From positions 558,001 through 622,000 of the forward strand of contig JAAROD010000087.1 in assembly GCA_012274445.1 (NCBI GenBank): DNA of 64,000 bases, read 5' to 3'. This stretch comes from Sclerotiophoma versabilis (Eukaryota > Ascomycota > Dothideomycetes > Pleosporales > Didymellaceae). The notes beneath the pieces are model-generated. The model ran no database searches. It was not told where the DNA came from and saw nothing but the letters and a program-made list of their open reading frames with translations. A program made the position numbers and the translations under genes. Positions within the stretch are counted from its first letter, which is position 1. Every line of letters starts with the position of its first letter. This document shows, piece by piece, positions 45,637 through 55,324 of this stretch.

Positions 45637-46254
45637 TCAAACCCTGCTCACCGTAGCAGTCGCACTGATCGCTGTAGCTATACCAGTGATCACGTACCGC
45701 CAGGCGTTTGTTTTCGCCCACAACTCTGCAATGGTTTTCATATCCACACTCTCAGCCCATTGTTTCCAACTAGCCCTTGCTGTATCCCTATCCGTGCCAT
45801 GACCCTCGCCCTTCAGCTCAAATTCGCCACGCAACAGCTCTTGTGCCTTCCACTTGCCAGCACCATTGACCCCAGGCTCCATGTAAAGCGCAGTGTACGG
45901 GATAATGCTGGCAATAGCAACAGCAGCTGCAGCGTAGAACAGAGACGTATACGATGACAGCGCAGTAGTGAAGTAAGCTAGCAGTGCATTGCTTGAGGCG
46001 CCGAGAAGGATGAGGGGTGCGACAAAGGCGGGCGCAAATTGGTAGGCTTGCAGCCATTGCTTTGCGAGCAGCTTCGGAGGCGCGTGAGTGGTCAGTGGCG
46101 GCATCACGACATGGCTGTAGGTGAACGTAAGACCTGGAGCATGTCAGCAATTATCGTAAGAGCCGGCGATGAAAGGCGCACCAGTATAGAGACTGGGTGC
46201 TACAAGCGCAACTACTTGCAAAACTGGAATGATCGTTCGTGATAGCGCATCCAT
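45637..46254 (-). CDS. DUF1772 (anthrone oxygenase-like) membrane protein
   Basis: Exons 46254-46182 and 46133-45637 (48-nt intron) give 189 residues. The layout is a first hydrophobic helix ending SLYTGLTFTYSHVVMPPL, two central helices (FAPAFVAPLILLGASSNALLAYF and LFYAAAAVAIASIIPYTALYM) and a final helix (WRYVITGIATAISATATV). This is the DUF1772 pattern. Some family members are anthrone oxygenases in polyketide clusters and others have unknown roles; no polyketide synthase is present here. It is divergent from the SDR at 46995. Confidence 0.83.
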
Positions 46255-46994
46255 CGTGATCGTATCATAAATACTTGGAAAGACGAGTTGTAACATGCCT
46301 CTTCAGACGGAAAGATCGCTTACATGCGCGGCCTGCTCATGTTTGGGGGTACTACGTCACGCGTCATGGTGCGACGGCGGCCATGATCAAATTGGTGCAG
46401 AGCGTCTCACAGTTGTGTGCAGGGACTCTCCTAGCTGCAAGACACTGGGAGTGGTATAGGCAGTATTGAATGTACGGACATGTGGTCGTAATTACGACAA
46501 CTGTGTTGCGAAGAATTACGAGGGCATGGTGACCTGCCGAAAACCATCGGCGCTCCTGCGTTCTGGTCAATGGCGCTGACCCCACCTTTCACCTCAGCTC
46601 AACCAAACATCAACAGAGTTAAGATGCAAGATGAGCAACCCCGAAGAAACGCGGATCGGGTCAGCAAGTTCGACCTGCATTTCGGAATCAGAGTACTTAC
46701 GACCGATCGAATGATCCATGTCCGTGGTTAAATCGTTAGTGTGAACCGATTGATCATTATCAAATTACCATTTAGGGCAATCCAGAGGCAGGTACGTGCT
46801 GGGCTTGAGGTTTGTCAGACATGCGGATATAGAAACCGGCGACAACAGGATGAAGGTGTGAAGGTGCTATAAAGACATTTGGTCTCCCAACACCAATTCC
46901 ACCTTCTACAGCAAAGCGAGCCAGATCATTCTTGACTTCATCCACTTGCATTAGTAACAGACAGCTGCATTACGCTGATACACCAATCACCGAC
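46255..46994. promoter_or_regulatory. Divergent intergenic region
   Basis: 740 bp between the DUF1772 gene (-) and the SDR (+). No specific element recognised. Confidence 0.35.
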
Positions 46995-47914
46995 ATGTCT
47001 TCGCAAACCCCAGTCTGGTTCATTACTGCAGCCTCGAGCGGTTTTGGCAAGTACATGGCCCTCGAAGCTCTTTCCCGAGGCCACAAGGTCATAGCTAGCG
47101 CACGCAGCATATCACGTCTCGACGACCTGAAACAGAAGGGTGCGGTGACTGTTCATCTCGACGTAACGGCCACTCAGGTCGAGATTGAAAAGGTCGCGAA
47201 GGCAGCAAATGAGCAGTATGGGTATATTAACCACTTGGTCAACGCGGCTGGCTACATCCTAGTTGGAGCAATCGAGGAGACCTCGTATGTCATCCTTTGA
47301 GTCCTACAGTAGACAAAGAAAGAGACAAATTGACAAAAAACAGGCCCAAGGAGGACTTCGACCAATTCAACACCAACGTCTTCGGCATGTTGAACGTCTC
47401 TAAGGCTTTCCTACCATATATTCGGGCCACCACAGGCCACCGCACAATCTCCAACTTTGGCAGTTTGGGTTCCTGGCGTGGTGGTGCAGGTTGGGGGCTC
47501 TACGCCGGCACCAAGTGGGCGTGCAGTGGCATCTCCGAAGCTATGCGCGCTGAGCTTGCACCCCTGGGCATTGCTGTGACGGTGATCGAGCCGGGGTACT
47601 TCCGCACTGGCTTCCTCAGTTCTGGTGCGCAGATCAAGAGCGAGAAGCAGATCGAAGAGTACAATGAGACGGCCGCTGGAAAGACCAGGGCAGGGCTGGA
47701 TAAGGTCGATAACAACCAGCCTGGTGATGTGGTCAAGGGCTCAAAGGTGATCATCGATATTCTCACGAAGAGTGGCGCTGCCGAAGGGAAAGATGTGCCA
47801 GTCCGTGTGGTGCTGGGAGCGGACTGTTCGACCGGTATCCGTGAGAAGATTGAGGACACCATCAAGCTACTAGACGAGTGGGATCCTATTACGACGAAGA
47901 CAGACCACGAGTAG
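46995..47914 (+). CDS. Short-chain dehydrogenase/reductase
   Basis: Exons 46995-47284 and 47344-47914 flank a 59-nt intron; 286 residues. The nucleotide-binding motif is FITAASSGFGK (a variant of TGxxxGxG with Ala for the first Gly), followed by HKVIASAR. The NAAGY motif, SNFGSLGSW with the catalytic Ser, and YAGTKWACS (YxxxK) are present. The C-terminus is not membrane-anchored. It resembles fungal SDRs annotated as retinol-dehydrogenase-like; substrate unknown. Its stop is 22 nt from the stop of the convergent GTPase gene. Confidence 0.88.
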
Positions 47915-47936
47915 AGGTTTACCGCAACTCAACATG

Positions 47937-48647
47937 TCAAGTTTTGGATGACTTGAAGACCTCCCTAAGTGTACTTCGAACTGAGCCCTTCTTTCCTCCC
48001 CGGGATGCTTCTTCTTCCTGCTTCTCTTTATCTTTTGCCTCCATCAAGCCCAGCCTCTCAAACTTCCAAGCATTCTGCACCAATAGCTTCAGAGCGCTCT
48101 CCGGCCCAGCCTTTGCCAGCGAGTCCACCTCGATATGTCTGCTGCCCTGTGTTTGTGCCCATTCATTCGCCAAACTCTGGCTGACTGCCCTACTCTCTTT
48201 GCCAGTAGACACAAGATCAAACTTGTTCCCAACAAGCACACACCCGAAACTCTCACGCTCACCCCCGCCAGCCTTTTTTTCGACACTCCCGCTCCTTAGC
48301 CTGCGACATCGCCAAAGAAACTTGTACGCCTGGTTCGTGACATACTCGAAGCTCTCCAAATTTGTAACATCGTACAGCAGAACGACACCGTCTGCCTCAG
48401 CAAGCATCTTTTCCGCCCATTCCGTGGAATGCATGCTTTGCTCTGGTTTTAGGAATGAAGTGCTCAAGTCCATGAGAGTTAGATTTGAGGCTCGATCAGC
48501 CGTGACTATCTCGTGTGAAACCACGCTGTTGTCGGGGTCGTAGATGACAAACGATCTGCCGTAGCAAAATTGATCGATGAAACAGGTCTTCCCCACGCTC
48601 GGCTCGCCGAAGACCACGATGTTGTAGCATTGAGCAGAGGCGGACAT
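47937..48647 (-). CDS. Atypical Ras-like small GTPase
   Basis: Intronless, 236 residues. P-loop GEPSVGKTC is at 14-22. The switch II DxxGQ motif is absent: the position reads MDLSTSF. G4 is intact (VGNKFDL) but the G5 SAK motif reads VDSLAKA. Canonical Ras has D-T-A-G-Q, so hydrolysis by the usual Gln is not expected. The C-terminus is Lys/Arg/Ser-rich and ends SSKT, without a CAAX box, so prenylation is not predicted. An insert rich in Lys/Gly (RSGSVEKKAGGGERES) precedes the G4 strand. Role unknown; it could act as a slow or inactive switch. Confidence 0.82.
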   Translation of the reverse strand: MSASAQCYNIVVFGEPSVGKTCFIDQFCYGRSFVIYDPDNSVVSHEIVTADRASNLTLMDLSTSFLKPEQSMHSTEWAEKMLAEADGVVLLYDVTNLESFEYVTNQAYKFLWRCRRLRSGSVEKKAGGGERESFGCVLVGNKFDLVSTGKESRAVSQSLANEWAQTQGSRHIEVDSLAKAGPESALKLLVQNAWKFERLGLMEAKDKEKQEEEASRGGKKGSVRSTLREVFKSSKT

Positions 48648-49020
48648 AGTGATGAAGGTACCGAGACTCGACGCACCTGTGGTGAAACTAGCAGTGCGAG
48701 TGGGAAACGTGTTCGGATATCATCTTAGCTACTGCGAGGAGTAAGGAAGGCTGATGATGAAGGCGCGATGTGGCCGTGTAGCTTCGATGCTCCCGCGTAC
48801 CTGTCAGCTTCACCTTCACTTCAAGGAAGCACTTTGTACAAGAGGGTAGGAGCATTCAGCCCACGGCGCACAACAACTTTTGTTCGTCACCTACTGTTCA
48901 TCGTTAACTCACAATCACAGTTTAAAGAAAGCCTCCAACAGCACCACATGAGGCTGCCGCCAAGTGTGGCTCTTCCGATCATTCCGAGAAGATCTGCGCC
49001 ACCAACCGAACCAAGCTAGG
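48648..49020. promoter_or_regulatory. Divergent promoter, GTPase / phosphatase
   Basis: 373 bp between start codons of the Ras-like gene (-) and the metallophosphatase (+). No distinct element. Confidence 0.35.
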
Positions 49021-50538
49021 ATGGTTTACGAGACCCCCAGATTGCATGGGCCACGCACTGAAGATGGGCTTGCGCCTCAGGTCGGACATGGGGAGCGGCC
49101 TTCCCAGGCTTTCCACTCAAGTCGTAGCAGTCGCCTTCGTCGAGCACATCAACAACCGCAAACACAAGCAGGCGCAAACGGCCACATCGTTGACGTAGCT
49201 GGAACTACACGGCAGCGGCCCTCACCTCGGACGACTTCCGGATCGCATAACAATTTGCAATATCGTACTGGAGACCAATTGCCATCTCGGACATTGTTAG
49301 TATCCTCTTACGACCGAACGTCGTATCTTCCTTCAGGGTCGTCGTCTGCAGCTGCAATGCCGTACCGCGATTACCCGCACGCGCAGCATCGCCCACTGAT
49401 CGACCTCATACCTGCACACCACGATGACGTCGATGCATCTGACGAAGAAGACGACTTCTACAGCAAAGAAGATGACCAACTTATACCCCCAAAGTGGCAG
49501 GCTTTGATCACGCAAACATCGAACCGGGTTCCCCGCAAATTACAGCGCTTTCTCGCTATAGTCCTCGCCGTCGCATTCCTGTTCCTGGTCAGCTGGATAG
49601 CATATTTTGGACCACGACGCGCCGCGCAGCTACAAGAACTGAAGTATATGGATGAGACACCGACAATGAGTTATGGGAGCAACGTGCGCCCAGAGTTCAA
49701 GGGCATGATTCAGGTCAGGGATATGGACAGCCAGCACCTCCCTAAGAAGGGGCAGAGGCTAGTCTTTGTCGGCGACGTTCATGGGTGCAGGGAGGAATTA
49801 GAGCATCTGCTGAAGAAGATTGACTTCGACAAGAAGCACGACCATCTCGTCCTGACCGGCGACATGATCGCTAAGGGCCCAGACTCACCGGGCGTCATCT
49901 CGCTGGCTGAGAAGCTTGGCGCGTCCTGCGTGCGCGGCAACTGGGAAGACAAGCTTCTCCTCAGCATTGCCGAATCTGAAGCACGACACCTCGACATACT
50001 CCCCGGCCCGGACGAGTCTCCCGAGCGCAAGACGGACTTCCTCGACGAAGCATCGCACAGTCACGGCGACTATGCGCTTCGCAAACTCGCCAAATCCTTC
50101 TCTAAACACCAGATCGCATACCTCCATCAATGCCCTGTCATCCTACGCATCGGCAAAGTCCCCAACCTTGGCGAATTTGCGGTCGTCCACGCCGGTCTTA
50201 TCCCCGACATTCCTCTCGAGCAGCAAGATCCCTTCCACGTCATGAACATGCGCACCATCGATCTCAAGACACGTATACCCAGCTCGAAGCACGCTGGCAC
50301 ACCATGGGAGAAGTTTTGGAACCACCGGCAGAAGAAGAAGGATGAGCACGAGCGTATGAGCGTCGTGTATGGGCACAACCGGAAGAGAGGGTTGAACTTG
50401 CAGGAATTTACTTTTGGACTGGATAGCGGGTGTGTTAGTGGAGGCAAGCTGACGGCGCTTGTGGTGGATCACAAAGGAAAGACAGAAATTGTGCAGGTCA
50501 AGTGCCATAAGGAGAATGGATGGGATAACAAGGACTAG
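49021..50538 (+). CDS. Ppn2-like membrane metallophosphatase
   Basis: Intronless, 505 residues. A cytosolic Ser/Arg/Gln-rich head (1-165) precedes one membrane helix (FLAIVLAVAFLFLVSWIAYF, about 181-200). A calcineurin-like domain follows: GDVHG, LTGDMIAKGP, RGNWED (the GNHD/E motif with Trp), VVHAGLIPD and YGHNRKRG. All metal-binding positions seem kept. The topology (single N-terminal anchor, lumenal catalytic domain) and motifs match yeast Ppn2, a vacuolar endopolyphosphatase, which makes polyphosphate the likely substrate. The first ATG in frame is 49021. Confidence 0.87.
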   Translation: MVYETPRLHGPRTEDGLAPQVGHGERPSQAFHSSRSSRLRRAHQQPQTQAGANGHIVDVAGTTRQRPSPRTTSGSHNNLQYRTGDQLPSRTLLVSSYDRTSYLPSGSSSAAAMPYRDYPHAQHRPLIDLIPAHHDDVDASDEEDDFYSKEDDQLIPPKWQALITQTSNRVPRKLQRFLAIVLAVAFLFLVSWIAYFGPRRAAQLQELKYMDETPTMSYGSNVRPEFKGMIQVRDMDSQHLPKKGQRLVFVGDVHGCREELEHLLKKIDFDKKHDHLVLTGDMIAKGPDSPGVISLAEKLGASCVRGNWEDKLLLSIAESEARHLDILPGPDESPERKTDFLDEASHSHGDYALRKLAKSFSKHQIAYLHQCPVILRIGKVPNLGEFAVVHAGLIPDIPLEQQDPFHVMNMRTIDLKTRIPSSKHAGTPWEKFWNHRQKKKDEHERMSVVYGHNRKRGLNLQEFTFGLDSGCVSGGKLTALVVDHKGKTEIVQVKCHKENGWDNKD

Positions 50539-51660
50539 ATTTGTAAGAAGGGGTAGCATTAATGAGGCGTTTGGTCAATGTTAAGCACGGCATCCTAGGC
50601 ATTTGACAGCATTGCAAATGAGAAGCACCACAACATGGATAACCGATTTTCGAGGCGGAGTGGTCCGGCATGGCAGTCGTGACGGAGGAGCAGTGACTGA
50701 AGTAAAGTACACTTACGAATCAGTTCGATATCTCTTTTGCTCTTATTGGCCAGGTCGGCAGCGCTTATAAAGCCATTGTGTGCGAGGGCGATGTCAACCT
50801 GTAGATGGCTAGGCGAATCATCACAGGGTCGTAGAGATCTGTCTTGGTTAGTTCTTTACCGAGTACGGCCCTGCGTGAGACACAGTATAGGGTATGGGCT
50901 CGCTAGAGTGAACAGGAAGGAGGCCCATACAAATGATAGCCGGATGAGCTTTTCTATCGTTTGAAGAAGAGGCAGCCGCTCAACTTCCTCGAGGCCTACT
51001 GGTCTTCTACTCGAAAGCTGGAGTACATCCCAGGCGAGCGTCACGATGGTCTCTACTTTGTCTCAATGTCTTGACCGATTAAGGGGATACAATTCAATTT
51101 GTATCGGGGGGGGGGGGGGGTGCTTCATGATCTGAGTTGGTATGTGTAGCAGGTCATCCTCAATACACAAGCAATGTACGCACTGGTGGCTCTTCACATA
51201 TAAGTAGTGGCCAGCAGCATCAGCTCACAATTCCAAAACGCGGTCGACAAAAGCACTGATCAACACAGTCCGAGGCTGACATTCCACCGTTGGAGAAATC
51301 AGTGGGACGCACTGAGGATGACCATATGCTGCGCAGTCTTGTGATACTATATGCACGCAATGCAGTCCTGACACCATGGGCTACATGTTCCGAATGCTGG
51401 CGTAGAGACGTGGAGGTACTGAGTGACCCGATTCAGTTGAGGCGGGGAAGTGCGCATTTGATTCGCCTAAATTCATCCGCCAAATATCGGCAATCCGCAT
51501 GCAGCTTCTGACTACTCGTCCCCTGCGTATTGGAGAGGTTGGACGCTTCATGAACGGAGAGCTCGAAGTCGCCTTGGAAAATGTATGGTAATATTTAGGT
51601 TAATTTGCCTCTTTTGTCACAAGCCAATCCAACAGCGTTGGAATCTTGACTCAGTTCAAG
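50539..51660. other. Intergenic region with poly-G tract
   Basis: 1.1 kb without a gene. It contains a 7-bp hairpin (GATACAA/TTGTATC, 51086-51105) ending directly at a run of 15 G (51106-51120). Confidence 0.45.
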
Positions 51661-51747
51661 CCCTCTTGGCTTAGTAGTAAAGCGTATCACTAGTATTACT
51701 TCGGTTTGCTATGATAAGATCGCTAGTTCGATTCTGGCAGAGGGCAT
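51661..51747 (+). tRNA. tRNA-Thr (AGT) with 15-nt intron
   Basis: Folds as a cloverleaf: acceptor GCCCTCT/AGAGGGC (7 perfect pairs), D stem GCTT/AAGC, anticodon stem TATCA/TGATA (5 perfect pairs) and T arm GCTAG-TTCGATT-CTGGC with one G-T pair. The anticodon loop becomes CTAGTAA after removing a 15-nt intron (51697-51711), placed one base 3' of the anticodon as usual. Anticodon AGT (51693-51695) reads Thr codons. TTTTTT at 51750-51755 is a Pol III terminator. The D loop (AGTAGTA) lacks the usual GG pair, and the D stem is A/T-weak, so a decayed or diverged copy is possible. Confidence 0.8.
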
Positions 51748-51756
51748 CTTTTTTGT
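51748..51756 (+). terminator. Pol III T-run terminator
   Basis: TCTTTTTTG directly after the tRNA 3' end. Confidence 0.7.
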
Positions 51757-51982
51757 TCAATATGCGCAGCATACACATAGCCTCGTGATGCAGTGTTCGA
51801 GCAAGCTATATATTTTTTATTTTTTTTTACATATAGCGGGTCAGGGTAAGTAAAAAGAAGAGGGGCAGAGCAGTACTCGACCTTCTTCTATTCCTTCTAA
51901 GAGACACGACTCTTCTACACTTCTTTCAAAGTTTCTTTTCCACAAGGAATACACCGTCGCAGAACAGCTGCAACCTCCCTAC

Positions 51983-53226
51983 TCACGAACCGCAATTTCC
52001 GTCTGGTGGCCAACAGTAATTCCTCTTGACCCATGCGATATCGCCTTTCGATGGCTGGACAGGCATCGGAATTAATCTCGTCCCAATATCCTTGCCTTGT
52101 GCATCCCTTTTGATCTTGAGCAACGGGCACCAGTCTTTAGATCTCAGACAAGATGCCACATCGCCGAGGGTGTAAGAAGAGTAATGCATAATGGAATCGA
52201 TATCGTAGCCGCCGGGTTCGTCGAGAGCGCCCCACCTACTCGGGTCGGTGCTTAAGCGATCGTTCTTGATAAATGCAGCACTCTGAATGCCGTACTCTTG
52301 AGCGAACTGCGCATCCTTGCAGAGCCTTTTTTTTGCTTCGGCTGGTGGCATGCCTTTGCTCATTGCTCGACCAAGCGCTTCTTCATAGCCTGTAAGACTA
52401 TGGCAGTTAAAGCGTACGTACTGATCGCCTGGGAAAGTCGTTACCAGATGGTAGTCACATGGACAAGAGTTCACTCACGATCATTTCGTGTATGCTCATG
52501 GACCATGCCGATTACTGACTTTATTAGGTTATAACATTCATACAGCATGCATGTGTTACCTACCATGTCCCAACTATATTACGTTAGCACTGTGTTAGAT
52601 GAACTCTCGGGTTGGTGTCCCACCTCATGTGCAATGACAGCAGCCGATGCATGCTGGCCTAAGATCAAGGCGTGCGGGTGCGTGCCTTGGTTGATGCCCT
52701 TGTAGCCAACAGTAGCCTTGCTTTGGCGCGAGTTCTCGATGGCACTAATGACTAGGGTGTCATCCGCTACCTTCTCGTTCCAAATCATAGTAAAAGCCGG
52801 GTTGATGTCGCGCAAATCCTGGTAACAGTAGTGGGTCTTGTATAAGCTCGCTTCCGTCTCGCCATTGTTAGCTTCTTCCCAGCCAAAAGAGTGCCCGTTT
52901 TCTTCGATGGCCTTGCCGAGTGCTTTGCGCCACAGAGATAAACCTAGCCAGAATTTCCCTTTGCATGTCAAAAGATCTTTTGACTCCTTGTTATCGAAGC
53001 AGTATCGGACCCCGCGAAGTCGGTGACCGTTACGAGCAGTGAACGCAGGCCAAGGCTGTACGAGTCCACCATGGATATAGGATGCGCTGCCATACTGGGC
53101 CTCAGCAAGCGCGATGTCAGGCACTAGAGTGGTGTTGGATGAGACTAGGCATGACCAGGCGTTTTGGGGGATAGCCAACGAAGGGCAAACGAGCCCTATG
53201 AAGAGCAGTATATAAGCGTACAACAT
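51983..53226 (-). CDS. Secreted astacin-like zinc metalloprotease
   Basis: Exons 53226-52624, 52573-52564 (10 nt), 52514-52479 and 52428-51983 give 364 residues. A signal peptide (MLYAYILLFIGLVCPSLA) starts the protein. The zinc site HELGHVIGMVHEH (His200, Glu201, His204, His210) exists only after splicing and is followed by TRNDRDQYV, the astacin continuation. The Met-turn is SIMHY, with Met at about 297. Several paired cysteines fit an extracellular enzyme. Unspliced reading gives a misleading HEVGH then a stop. This is the M12A type, a peptide hydrolase; the target is unknown. It is one of three related copies in tandem. Confidence 0.9.
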
Positions 53227-53574
53227 GATAACGAATCCTGATGTAGAAAGCTTTTGGTTGAAGGTTGTGAGTTGAACGGAGGAGATGAGTGGAGGAAAGA
53301 ACTCCTGAATGGAAAGAGGTTACATAGCGCAACGAACCTTTTGTCGGGCCAGAGTGAAGGAAAGCGCCCTTGAGGGTACACCAGGCAGCCGCATCCGCAG
53401 TAGTTCCCACTGCCCCTTCACTCTCGCCACAGAGATCTCATATTCATGGCTACGTGGCTCAAAAGCAGTGCTTATAGTCGTGTTGTGTCGCGACTTTGAG
53501 AAGGCCTGGGGCTGAACAGGCCGCTTAATCTTGATTAGCAAACTTTACAAGCGCTCGCAGTGACCTTGTGACAG
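53227..53574. promoter_or_regulatory. Promoter region of the first astacin-like gene
   Basis: About 350 bp upstream of the protease start, up to the fragment of the broken copy. No TATA box was identified. Confidence 0.3.
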
Positions 53575-53579
53575 CCCCA

Positions 53580-54075
53580 AACAGCTTGTATAGTCACTCA
53601 TCTCTTTTCAAGCCATTTTACAACTGGCTTACCCCACCTTCCACGTGGGGAAAGCACATCCTCAACCGCGCTAAATCTCCTGTAGAAGGCTTTGCATTCT
53701 TCAAGATCCTATTTGTCCCAGCAATCTTCCCATTGACCTCGATCGGCTTCAGTAGTGGAGAATTGGCCTATGCTATCAAAATAGATCGTGTATCATGATA
53801 GGCTTGATATCGAAACCGTCTGGCTCGTTGTGGACTCTCACCTTCGGATGCTTGGTGAACTGCAAGCCTATGATCTGATACTTCTCGGCAAAGGCGCAGT
53901 CTTCACATAGGAGCTTGTAAGCTTGGAGGTCTGGAAGGTTCCCAGCGACCATGACTTTAAAGAAAGGAGGCGTAGTCCTGAACGTTGAATTTAATCCCAT
54001 ATCTTTCAATGCTCCCATGAAGCAGGCACCAAATTGTCCGTCTAGCTCTATACCCATGTTTCTGACAGTCGTCAT
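53580..54075 (-). pseudogene. Broken third astacin-like copy (3' part only)
   Basis: The frame ending at 53776 reads NLPDLQAYKLLCEDCAFAEK, which aligns with the paralogue's QQDASARLCDDRAFAMQH, then TKHPKVRVHNEPDGFDI..IMI, the Met-turn region. After a frame change and a TAG, PLLKPIEVNGKIAGTNRI and LRMCFPHV match the paralogue's PLLQYVKIRDKNAG and KKWYPWVG. The signal peptide, N-terminal domain and zinc-site exons are missing. It is a truncated, frameshifted copy and should not encode an enzyme. Confidence 0.75.
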
Positions 54076-54146
54076 GAACCCATCAAAAAGCTACCAGCCC
54101 ACTTCCCTAACCGAGAAAACAAATAACCTCGAATCAAATCACCAGC

Positions 54147-55324
54147 CTAGATGATCTGGCCTGAGCCCGAGCCCACCCAAGGATACCACTTCTTCAACCA
54201 CTCGATATCGCGGACTGAAGGGTCAACGTGAAGCGGGATCCTCTCCACACCAGCATTCTTGTCACGAATCTTGACATACTGAAGGAGTGGGCATGAATAC
54301 ATGTCGCCCCAGCATTTGGAGTTGCTGTAAGCGTCGGATGGATAGAGCATGATTGACTGGAGGTCAAAATCACCATCATCGTGAACATGTCCTTGTGGAT
54401 CCTTGGTATACTGTGCGCCATAGAAGTCATGTTGCATAGCAAAAGCTCGGTCATCGCAGAGCCTCGCAGACGCATCCTGCTGGTTCAAGTTTTCTGCCTT
54501 CATGGTTCGTTCCAAGGCATCGGGGTAGCCCACAATGTTCTTGCACTGGTATAACAAGTATTCGTCGCCTGCTGCCGTGTCAGAGTGATCCTTGCAAGCG
54601 ATGAATGAACTTACGATCGTTCCGGATCATCTCGTGCACCATGCCAAACACTACGATTACGTTAGACTGTCCCGACGAGAGGTGCATCCTACAAACCATG
54701 TCCGATCTATACTTAGTTAGCTGAATCTCTATTCATAATATACCATTGACCCACTTCGTGCGTGACATCATCGACATTCACATCGGCGCCCAGTCTCAAC
54801 TGATGTCGGTTTGGCGTATTGTCAAGTACATCATAACCAACGGTAGCTGCGGCAATGCCCGGGTTATTGGCATCGTGATATATCCCAAGAGTGCCGGATT
54901 CCACCTTAGGGTTCAATGTGCCGTCCGCGTTATAACAATATTCATGCTTGCGTTTCGAGGGGTCTGGGTCACCGTCGTTGGCTTCTTTCCAAGCCAGGTT
55001 GTGGCCTGATTCTACACTGGCAGGAGCTCCAAGCTTGTTAGCCCAGCGAGTGAAAGCAGGCATGACACGACTGCAGTGGAACGTATTCCGTGTCCACTCG
55101 TCCGAATAACAGTACTTGATCACCCGAAGTTGTTCGTTGTTTATCGTGTTCAGAGGCCATGGCTGCTTGAGGCTAGACTTGAGCTCGCTGGCACTTCCGT
55201 ACTGGGCCTGCTCATTAAATGTATCGTGGACCATTGTGCTGTCTGACAATGTGGCACACTTGAAGCGGGCGATGACAGGGGGTAAAAAGGCGAATAAGCC
55301 GAGGTAGAAAAGCAATGTGCGCAT
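54147..55324 (-). CDS. Secreted astacin-like zinc metalloprotease, paralogue
   Basis: Exons 55324-54755, 54706-54697 (10 nt), 54650-54615 and 54568-54147 give 345 residues. Signal peptide MRTLLFYLGLFAFLPPVIA. The spliced zinc site is HEIGHVFGMVHEMIRNDRDEY (His189, Glu190, His193, His199). The Met-turn region reads SIMLYPSD, with Leu where the other copy has His. Exon sizes 10 and 36 nt are identical to those of the neighbour, and so are the phases, so the copies arose by duplication. N-terminal domains align loosely (AQYGSAS, QPWP). Catalytic Glu is present, so it is probably active. Confidence 0.88.

Noticed and set aside
45637..47914. Secondary-metabolite cluster (DUF1772 plus SDR)
   Set aside because: No backbone synthase or cluster regulator occurs nearby; the two genes alone are insufficient.
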